From Desulfovibrionaceae bacterium (GTDB lineage: Bacteria > Desulfobacterota > Desulfovibrionia > Desulfovibrionales > Desulfovibrionaceae), in contig CAJTFO010000015.1 in assembly GCA_910575755.1 (NCBI GenBank), positions 1 to 37,577 of the forward strand: a DNA stretch of 37,577 nucleotides. Reading direction: 5' to 3'. A model generated the notes under the pieces. It saw only the letters and a program-made list of their open reading frames with translations, ran no database searches and was not told the DNA's origin. Positions 1-5,996 of this stretch are shown one piece after another (positions within the stretch are counted from its first letter, which is position 1; each line of letters starts with the position of its first letter). Position numbers and translations under genes: made by a program.

Positions 1-66
1 CAGTTAAGCTCTTCCTCGCCGATGATACTGCATAACGTCATGTGGGAAAGTAGGCCGCTGCCAAAA
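1..66 (+). rRNA. rrf: 5S ribosomal RNA, 3' part only
   Basis: The first ~66 bases match the 3' half of a bacterial 5S rRNA: the GCCGATGATACTGC helix strand, the TGGGAAAGTAGG loop E/helix region and the closing CCGCTGCCAA strand that would pair with the missing 5' end. The gene is cut by the window start, so the 16S and 23S genes should lie to the left. A strong intrinsic terminator follows within ten bases, as expected at the end of an rRNA operon. The exact 3' end is estimated from helix I and may be off by a few bases. Confidence 0.85.
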
Positions 67-72
67 ATAGTT

Positions 73-117
73 GCCCGGCCCTTTGCAGCTTGCAGCGCGA
101 AGGGCCGGGCCTTTTTT
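73..117 (+). terminator. Rho-independent terminator of the rRNA operon
   Basis: An 11-bp perfect stem (GCCCGGCCCTT at 73-83 with AAGGGCCGGGC at 100-110) is followed by C and six T. It sits directly behind the 5S end and has the classic GC stem plus U-tract. It is one of only two clear U-tract terminators in the window. Confidence 0.9.
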
Positions 118-267
118 ATGCCTCCGCCTCTCCCGAACTCACAAGCCGCCCTCCCCCCCCTTACACGCTGCTCCCCGGCGGACGCGTAGCCGCCGCGCGA
201 GGGAACGAAAAACAACCCTTTTTGCAATGAAACACCGGGGCACATCCCGTACCCAACGGCCACGCCT

Positions 268-963
268 TCAAGGTTTTTGAAGATACTTCCGCTCAATCAA
301 ATTTATGGACCGCTGAGACGGAATAGATTGCTGTTCGTAAATTTTCGTAAAAATTGTCGGTATTTTTTTCAGACGAAAGTTCATATCGTCCAAATCAAAT
401 TTCGCTAAATCCAAATCATCCACGCCGAGCCAGGCGCAGTATTCTTTATATTCCTTGCCCCTTTTTTTCTTAAATGCCTCTGCCAGATCCGCGAGGCCAT
501 ATATGCCGCCGCAGTCTTCCACTATGCCAAAACCCTCGCCTTCAAGGACGCGAGGGAGTTCCTTGGCGGACAAATGCGGAGCGTCAAATTTTTTTTCAAG
601 AGTAACCACTACTCTCCAGTCATCGCCGAAGTCGTACCAAACCACCAGACGGGAAGGCGCTTCAAGATTCAACGTCGAGACTTTGATTTTTGCCGCCTCT
701 TTGCTGTCATCATCGGTATAATCCAAAGCCTTGTCAGGAAAGCCATACCGGTCAATTAACTCCATCCTTTTGCTGTTCCTGCCGCTTGCTGTCAAAAACG
801 GCTTTTCGTGTTCAATAGAAAGCAAATGGCTCGCCTTCATTTCGTACATAGTCATGACAATATAGCCAAGCCTCGCAACGGATATATTGCCATTGACATG
901 AAACCGTCGCCAAATCTTAGGCTCGTAGCCCTCAAGTTCTGCATAAAATTGATAAACGATCAT
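268..963 (-). CDS. pRiA4b ORF-3-like family protein
   Basis: The 231-residue product resembles the plasmid pRiA4b ORF-3 / IS1096 TnpR-like family: it opens with a YQFYAELEGYEPKIWRRF block (the family's 'L.gi.P.iWRr..v' start), has the WYDFGDDWRVVV block in the middle, and an acidic DLDLAKFDLDDMN stretch near the end. The molecular function of the family is not established; members are common on plasmids and near mobile elements. ATG at 963 is chosen because AAGGAG lies eight bases upstream; the frame stays open to 1239, but that extension overlaps an interspersed repeat and looks non-coding. The gene faces the rRNA terminator and has no operon partner. Probably acquired DNA. Confidence 0.8.
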   Translation of the reverse strand: MIVYQFYAELEGYEPKIWRRFHVNGNISVARLGYIVMTMYEMKASHLLSIEHEKPFLTASGRNSKRMELIDRYGFPDKALDYTDDDSKEAAKIKVSTLNLEAPSRLVVWYDFGDDWRVVVTLEKKFDAPHLSAKELPRVLEGEGFGIVEDCGGIYGLADLAEAFKKKRGKEYKEYCAWLGVDDLDLAKFDLDDMNFRLKKIPTIFTKIYEQQSIPSQRSINLIERKYLQKP

Positions 964-1115
964 CTTGGCTCCTTTGCAAGTGTGAAGGTTGCTTTTACGC
1001 ATCCTGCTTGTGATAAGCCTGTCCTGACCTGAAAACGACACTATGCAGTCAAAGAGAGGCGAGCACATGATCCACCGATGCTGCGCATCAGCGTCAGCAG
1101 GAACTATAGCCGTTT

Positions 1116-1222
1116 TCGATTGAAAATATAAATTTTCAATCTGTTTGCCGCCGTCATTTCGCGGAAAAAACGTGCTTTTTCCGTTCATTGGGCGCGGTTG
1201 TCCGTTTGCGCGGCCAACAGAG
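1116..1222 (+). repeat. 107-bp interspersed repeat, copy A
   Basis: This block aligns without gaps to 28389-28495 in the same orientation, with 10 mismatches in 107 bases by hand count. It holds an AT-rich hairpin (GATTGAAAAT, loop ATAA, ATTTTCAATC, 1118-1141), a GC-rich linker, then a second hairpin (GCGGAAAAA, loop ACGTGC, TTTTTCCGT, 1161-1184), and ends in GGCCAACAGAG. It has no transposase or terminal target duplication that I can see. It may be a REP/MITE-like element or a structured RNA module. Confidence 0.85.
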
Positions 1223-1250
1223 TATTTACCTGATTTCATCAGGTAAATAC
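1222..1250. other. Perfect 12-bp hairpin after repeat copy A
   Basis: GTATTTACCTGA (1222-1233), loop TTTCA and TCAGGTAAATAC (1239-1250) form a perfect 12-bp stem directly next to repeat copy A. No U-tract follows on either strand. It lies about 260 bases upstream of the 963 start codon, so it could be part of a 5' region or of the repeat element. The sequence from 1251 to 1436 shows no further gene. Confidence 0.7.
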
Positions 1251-1436
1251 GCTAGGGACCAATGCGCTTTCTCTCTCACTGCGTGATCTGCCTGCCCCTC
1301 TATCATAGAAAAAATAATTAGCCTTGAGAATCCTTATATCCTGAATAGCCCTGGACACATAGAAATTATTAAGAAACAATGAGTGTTCTGATAAATAGAT
1401 AGATATAAGATATATCCAATCCTCTCACAGGAACAA

Positions 1437-1688
1437 TTATGCCACAATCTTCTTGAAATAATTACGAATTGTACATGCATGCTTCCACGCAAATGGCTCG
1501 TGAATGGGGAGAAATAAATCTGCCGTCATGACAAGATTTGACGCAGGAAGGCTTGTTTTTTCCTTTTGACGCTTACGAAACGGAGTTCCCTTCGCGGACA
1601 AAGTTCTTGGATATTGCTGCAAAATCGGATACACTGCACTTATCAAATCCTCATGTTTTCCGCCTTGCGCGTAATTCTCCCCTGCCAT
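1437..1688 (-). CDS. Doubtful short ORF of unknown function
   Basis: An open frame of 83 residues from ATG at 1688 (open in frame to 1820) encodes a basic product ending in TIRNYFKKIVA. I recognise no family, there is no ribosome-binding site before the ATG, and its upstream extension overlaps the more convincing membrane-protein gene on the other strand. It may be a relic of a mobile-element gene in this AT-rich stretch, or not a gene at all. Listed so the 964-1729 gap is accounted for. Confidence 0.2.
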   Translation of the reverse strand: MAGENYAQGGKHEDLISAVYPILQQYPRTLSAKGTPFRKRQKEKTSLPASNLVMTADLFLPIHEPFAWKHACTIRNYFKKIVA

Positions 1689-1729
1689 GTGGTGTGAGTC
1701 TATTTTAGGTTCCGCGAGGATGTTTTGAG

Positions 1730-2206
1730 ATGACGCCGCCCTCTGCTTTGCCGCCTGATGCCTTGATTCCAGACACTTGTCCGTCGCTTGGGACAAGGCT
1801 TTTGACCTTTTTTCTACCACTAATACTGACTTTCTTTCTAGTGGTGCAAAGTTTTATTTCACGTTTCGTGTGTGTGCTCGTCGGAACAAAGATTCTTTAT
1901 TCCGAACTCGGCTTTGGCATTTTTGCCCTGATGCCGACCCTTGCTTGTGTATATATCATTGACAGGTTTTTTCTGCGCCGAATTCTTCGACCGTATCGCA
2001 AGCGATTTTCTGTTCTCGCCGCTATTGTGAGCATGGCGGGATTGCTTCGCTTGCTGTTAATCTATGGCATAGTAATGAAAATATGGAGCGATTACGCTTC
2101 CGGGGTTAATCAAATTATTCTTATTTTCTTTGTTCCTGATACCTTATTGTATATATTTTATGGAATTATGACGATGCGTCACGAATATATGAAGCTAAAG
2201 AAATAA
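1730..2206 (+). CDS. Small integral membrane protein of unknown function
   Basis: The 158-residue product has about four strongly hydrophobic segments (roughly residues 22-45, 58-78, 90-115 and 125-147), separated by short basic loops such as DRFFLRRILRPYRKRF, and ends in KLKK. This is the profile of a four-pass inner-membrane protein with a positive-inside bias. No family is recognised. A GAGG sequence about ten bases before the ATG could serve as ribosome-binding site. Base composition is more AT-rich than the core genes, and the gene sits alone between a doubtful ORF and a gene relic, which fits recent acquisition. The membrane call is firm; the function is unknown. Confidence 0.6.
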   Translation: MTPPSALPPDALIPDTCPSLGTRLLTFFLPLILTFFLVVQSFISRFVCVLVGTKILYSELGFGIFALMPTLACVYIIDRFFLRRILRPYRKRFSVLAAIVSMAGLLRLLLIYGIVMKIWSDYASGVNQIILIFFVPDTLLYIFYGIMTMRHEYMKLKK

Positions 2207-2291
2207 ATCTATGATTTTCAGACAACTTATACTTTTCAAAAGATAGCCTTATCTATTGTGAGCCATATATTCAAATATCTCATTGTCAATT

Positions 2292-2541
2292 TTATGTAGA
2301 CATAATGGTGATATACATCCCTCTCTTAGTGATTTTTTCCAGCATGCCATTATCCCCAGTATCGGTATCACTGATATTTACATAGACAATATATCTTGAA
2401 AAATCCATCTAAATGCTTCCTATCCTTAGCATGATATACACTTATTCCCTTTGGAAATATAAAAAATGGCAATGATTTATCTTTTTCAGTAAAAATCACA
2501 CCGGAATATTTTAATATATATTTATTGTAAGTCTTTTTATA
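2292..2541 (-). pseudogene. Frameshifted relic of a small gene
   Basis: On the minus strand a frame open from 2541 reads ...GVIFTEKDKSLPFFIFPKG... to ...RKHLDGF, then loses coherence. At a run of five T (read on the minus strand, around 2399-2403) the next frame continues as SRYIVYVNISDTDTGDNG... to a TAA at 2292-2294. Removing one T from the run joins both into about 80 protein-like residues. I infer a small gene broken by a single-base slip; I do not recognise the family. Both halves are too short to be noticed as separate ORFs. The surrounding 2207-2676 region is very AT-rich and otherwise holds only the palindrome at 2587-2604. Confidence 0.4.
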
Positions 2542-2586
2542 TTATTTTTCTTAATACTTCTGTTCTCAAAACGGTGTGACTATGGT

Positions 2587-2604
2587 GCAGAACATCTGTT
2601 CTGC
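2587..2604. promoter_or_regulatory. Palindromic operator candidate
   Basis: GCAGAACA-TC-TGTTCTGC is a perfect 8-bp inverted repeat ending about 88 bases upstream of the PLP-enzyme start. Its core, GAAC-N4-GTTC, has the form of a regulator binding site (it recalls Gram-positive LexA boxes), but the cognate factor is unknown. The short stem and two-base loop make an RNA hairpin unlikely. Confidence 0.4.
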
Positions 2605-2691
2605 TGTGGAAATCCGTCTTGCTTACAGATGATGACTGTGAGAATAAGCAAAATGATTTACAATGATATGTAGAGAATGAGAGGTGCGCCC

Positions 2692-3816
2692 GTGCTTATA
2701 GACCATCTGCCAACTCCCGCCCTGCTTCTGGATGAAGTGTGCCTGCGCCGCAACATGGCCCGGCTGGACGCACGCCTGCGCGCTTTGAATGTGACTTTGC
2801 GTCCGCACTGCAAGACATGCAAAAGTATGGATGTCGCGCGGCTGTGCATGGCCTCCCCGCAGGGGCCCATCACCGTTTCCAGCCTGGCCGAAGCGGAGTA
2901 TTTCGCGCAACATGGCGTCATGGATATCTGCTACGCAGTGGGGGTGGTTCCGGCCAAGCTGGCGCGGGCCATGCTGCTGCGCCAACGGGGCGTGCGCCTT
3001 TCCCTGCTGCTGGACAGCGCGGAGAATGCCCGCATGCTGGCTGCCTTTGCCGGGAAGCACGGACACGTTTTTGATTTGCTGCTGGAAATCGACTGCGACG
3101 GACACCGCTCCGGCCTGCGTCCTGACGATCCGGAACTGCTGGAGTGCGCGGCCATTCTGACCGGTGGCGGCCAGAACCTGCTGGGCGTGCTGACCCACGC
3201 CGGTTCGGCCTATGCCCTGCCCGCTCCGGGGCCGGAAGCCTTTGCCGCCCTGGCCGCACAGGAGCGGGACGCGGCCGTGAGCGCGGCGCGACAACTGCGC
3301 GCCGCCGGGCACGGCTGTCCGGTGGTCAGCGTGGGTTCCACGCCCACGGCCTTTTTCGGCAGGGATTTTGCGGGCGTCAGCGAAGTGCGGGCCGGGGTCT
3401 ACATGTTTCAGGATCTGGTCATGGCCGGACTGGGCGTCTGCCCGGTGGAGGACATTGCCCTGTCCGTGCTCTGTACGGTCATCGGCCGCCAGAAGAGCAG
3501 CGGCAATCTGGTGGTGGACGCCGGCTGGATGGCCCTTTCGCGTGATGCCGGCCTTGCGGGCCGTTTCGTCCACGATGGCTATGGTCTGGTCTGCGATGTG
3601 GACGGCAAGCTTCTGCCCGGCCTGCGTGTGACGGAAACCAATCAGGAACACGGCGTCATCGCCGCGCGCGAGGGCTCATGCCCGCCCTTGCCCGTGGGCG
3701 CGCAGCTGCGCATTCTGCCGGCGCACGCCTGCGCCACAGCCGCCGCTTTTGACGTGTATCATGTCTGCCAGGGGCGGCAGGTCACGGGGCTCTGGTCCCG
3801 TTGCCGGGGCTGGTGA
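2692..3816 (+). CDS. D-serine dehydratase-like PLP enzyme (DSD1 / D-threonine aldolase family)
   Basis: The product (374 residues from this start) has the layout of fold-type III PLP enzymes: LPTPALLLDE at the N-terminus, the PLP-lysine block RPHCKTCKS near residue 40, SSLAEAEYF, the substrate/PLP segment GSTPTAFF, and HACATAAAFD near the C-terminus. In this family the C-terminal His-x-Cys/Asp pair binds the catalytic metal; here it is His-Ala-Cys, as in eukaryotic D-serine dehydratase. The substrate is therefore probably a D-3-hydroxy amino acid such as D-serine or D-threonine, but is not proven. GTG at 2692 is preferred because GAGAGG lies seven bases upstream; an in-frame ATG at 2677 lacks a good site. 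The gene precedes a DUF362 protein by about 90 bases. Confidence 0.8.
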   Translation: MLIDHLPTPALLLDEVCLRRNMARLDARLRALNVTLRPHCKTCKSMDVARLCMASPQGPITVSSLAEAEYFAQHGVMDICYAVGVVPAKLARAMLLRQRGVRLSLLLDSAENARMLAAFAGKHGHVFDLLLEIDCDGHRSGLRPDDPELLECAAILTGGGQNLLGVLTHAGSAYALPAPGPEAFAALAAQERDAAVSAARQLRAAGHGCPVVSVGSTPTAFFGRDFAGVSEVRAGVYMFQDLVMAGLGVCPVEDIALSVLCTVIGRQKSSGNLVVDAGWMALSRDAGLAGRFVHDGYGLVCDVDGKLLPGLRVTETNQEHGVIAAREGSCPPLPVGAQLRILPAHACATAAAFDVYHVCQGRQVTGLWSRCRGW

Positions 3817-3905
3817 GTCCGGGCCGCGCGCGACACTTCGTCGCGCTTGCCCAGAGCATACGATCGTGCCAGAATGTGCGACACATCCACCGAAGGAGAT
3901 AGCCT

Positions 3906-5000
3906 ATGCCTTCCACCGTTTATTACGCGGATATGCACAGCCGTTCACAAGAAAACAGCAAGCTTGCCAAGGTGGCCCGCCTTTGCGACGCCGTGGGCCT
4001 GAAAAAAGTCATCAGAAAGAACGAGCTTGCGGCCATCAAGCTCCATTTCGGCGAATACGGCAATGACACGCATCTCAACCCCACTCTGGTGCGTCAGGTG
4101 GTGGACAAAGTCATGGACGCAGGGGGAAAGCCCTTTCTGACGGATACCACCACCCTGTATTCCGGCAGCCGTCACAATGCTGTGGACCATCTTCAGACGG
4201 CCTATCTGCATGGCTTCGCGCCCTCTGTGGTGCGCGCGCCGGTCATTGTGGCCGATGGCCTGTACGGCGAAAACGACATGCCTGTGCGCATCAGGGGCAA
4301 GCATTTCAGGGAAGTGCATATTGCGACGGAAATCCTGCGCGCGCCCGCCCTGGTGGTGCTGTCGCACTTCAAGGGGCATGAAATGGCCGGTTTCGGCGGG
4401 GCCATTAAAAATCTGGCCATGGGCGGCGCTTCGGTGCGCGGCAAAAAAGATCAACACGCCACCCATGTGCAGATCAGTGAAGAAATCTGCGTGGGCTGCG
4501 GCAAATGCGTCAGGGTCTGTCCGCAGAAGGCTCTGAGCCTGAGCGGGAAAAAAAGCCAGGTGGATGTGGAACGCTGCATCGGCTGTTTTGAATGTATCAC
4601 GGTTTGTCCGGTCAAGGCCGTCACTATCGACTGGGCCACGGAAATGACTCCCTTCATCGAGCGCCTGACCGAATACGCCTATGGCGTGGTCAAAGGCCGT
4701 CAGAAGCGGATCTGCTACATCAACTTTCTGCTCAATGTCACGCCGGACTGTGACTGCGTGGCCTGGAGCGACGCTCCTCTTGTGCCTGATCTGGGCATTC
4801 TGGCTTCCACCGATCCCGTGGCTCTGGACCAGGCCTGTTTTGACCTTGTGAACAGGGCTCCCAGTCTGGAAGCCGGGCTGGACGCCGCCGCGCCCGACAA
4901 GTTCACGGCCCGCTGGCCCAATACGCGCGGCGAGGTGCAGTTGAGCTATGGGGAGGAGATAGGCCTGGGCAGCCGCCAATACAAGCTGGAAAAAATATAG
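3906..5000 (+). CDS. DUF362 domain protein with two 4Fe-4S clusters
   Basis: A 364-residue protein of the DUF362 family. The N-terminal ~190 residues form the DUF362 region (AIKLHFGEYGNDTHLNP, FKGHEMAGFGGAIKNLAMG), followed by a bacterial ferredoxin insert with two Cx2Cx2Cx3CP motifs at residues 195-206 (CVGCGKCVRVCP) and 224-235 (CIGCFECITVCP). A second DUF362-like part follows (LGILASTDPVALDQAC). No signal peptide is seen, so it is probably cytoplasmic. DUF362 proteins are common in anaerobes; their role is unsettled, and a redox or cofactor-linked role is only inferred from the clusters. AAGGAG sits seven bases before the ATG. It lies between a PLP enzyme and a transporter on the same strand, but gaps of 90-145 bases leave an operon uncertain. 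Confidence 0.85.
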   Translation: MPSTVYYADMHSRSQENSKLAKVARLCDAVGLKKVIRKNELAAIKLHFGEYGNDTHLNPTLVRQVVDKVMDAGGKPFLTDTTTLYSGSRHNAVDHLQTAYLHGFAPSVVRAPVIVADGLYGENDMPVRIRGKHFREVHIATEILRAPALVVLSHFKGHEMAGFGGAIKNLAMGGASVRGKKDQHATHVQISEEICVGCGKCVRVCPQKALSLSGKKSQVDVERCIGCFECITVCPVKAVTIDWATEMTPFIERLTEYAYGVVKGRQKRICYINFLLNVTPDCDCVAWSDAPLVPDLGILASTDPVALDQACFDLVNRAPSLEAGLDAAAPDKFTARWPNTRGEVQLSYGEEIGLGSRQYKLEKI

Positions 5001-5144
5001 CCCTGAACCGGCGGCAGGGGGCGGCGGGGCTGAACCAACGCGGATCAGGCCCGCCGCCGCTTGATTTTGGGCGCAGCGCTCGCAGGCGCCCAGCTGAAGC
5101 GGGCGTATCTGGTGTTGAGAGCGCGCTACGTTGGAGAACCATTC

Positions 5145-5984
5145 ATGTCCGGCCAGATCATTCTTCTTGTGCTTGGCGCGGCCCTGCTGCATGCCTCCTG
5201 GAATATCATCGTCAAAGGCGGGGACAACAAACTGTACGAGTCCGCCATGAACGCGCTGGGCGGCGGCCTTGGCGCGCTCTGCCTGCTGCCTTTTCTGCCC
5301 CTGCCGGACAAAAGCGCCTGGGGTTTTCTGGCCCTCTCCTGCTGTTGCCACCTCACCTATTATCTTTGTATCGCGGCGGCCTACAGAGTGGCGGATCTTT
5401 CCCTGGGCTACACCATCATGCGAGGGGCCGCGCCCATGCTCACGGCCCTGGCGCTGTGCGTGCTGGGCGTTCCGTTAAGTCTGACCGGCTGGGGGGGCGT
5501 GCTGTTGCTTTGTTCGGGCATACTGACTCTTGCCCTGGAGCAGAAGCTCAGCCGCGGGACTGGCCTTAAGGGCGTGCTGTATTCGCTGCGCACCTCCTTC
5601 ATCATCATGGGCTACACCCTTGCCGACGGCTACGGCGCGCGCGTCAGCGGCGATGGCGTGAGCTATACCTGCTGGATTTTTTTTCTGAATATCTTTCCCC
5701 TGCATCTGTATGTGCTGGGGCGTTACGGCAAAGACTACCTGCGCTATCTGCGCAGGCGGGCCGTGGCGGGCCTTGGCGGCGGACTGGCCGGGCTGGGTTC
5801 CTACGGCATCGCCATCTGGGCCATGACAGTAGCGCCCATCGCCCTGGTGGCGGCCCTGCGCGAGACCTCAGTTATTTTCGGCATGCTCATGGCCGTGCTA
5901 TTTCTTGGCGAAAAGCTTTCCCCTGTCCGGGTGCTGGCCATTCTGCTGGTCATGGGGGGGGGCATGACACTGCGTCTGGGTTGA
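5145..5984 (+). CDS. EamA/DMT-family membrane transporter
   Basis: The 279-residue product is hydrophobic throughout with about ten membrane segments in two repeats, the standard architecture of EamA (drug/metabolite) transporters. Typical family features are the start LLVLGAALLHASWNIIVK, the ALRETSVIFGMLMAVLFLGE block in the last repeat (a hallmark of EamA repeat ends) and a final glycine-rich helix. Such proteins usually export amino acids or related metabolites; the substrate here is unknown. ATG at 5145 is selected because GGAG lies eight bases upstream; the frame is open back to 5061 but that extension is not hydrophobic and has no site. It converges on hrpB with only 12 bases between stop codons. 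Confidence 0.8.
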   Translation: MSGQIILLVLGAALLHASWNIIVKGGDNKLYESAMNALGGGLGALCLLPFLPLPDKSAWGFLALSCCCHLTYYLCIAAAYRVADLSLGYTIMRGAAPMLTALALCVLGVPLSLTGWGGVLLLCSGILTLALEQKLSRGTGLKGVLYSLRTSFIIMGYTLADGYGARVSGDGVSYTCWIFFLNIFPLHLYVLGRYGKDYLRYLRRRAVAGLGGGLAGLGSYGIAIWAMTVAPIALVAALRETSVIFGMLMAVLFLGEKLSPVRVLAILLVMGGGMTLRLG

Positions 5985-5996
5985 CGGCGGGGATGC

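Noticed and set aside
1119..1140. Translated repeat copy A reads ENLYFQS, identical to a TEV protease site
   Set aside because: It comes from an AT-rich palindrome inside an interspersed repeat, upstream of the chosen start codon; chance, not an engineered tag.
2623..3651. 342-residue minus-strand ORF
   Set aside because: Antisense to the PLP enzyme gene; low-complexity shadow.
3945..5351. 468-residue minus-strand ORF
   Set aside because: Antisense to the DUF362 and EamA genes, whose products have clear motifs; His/Ala/Gln-rich shadow.
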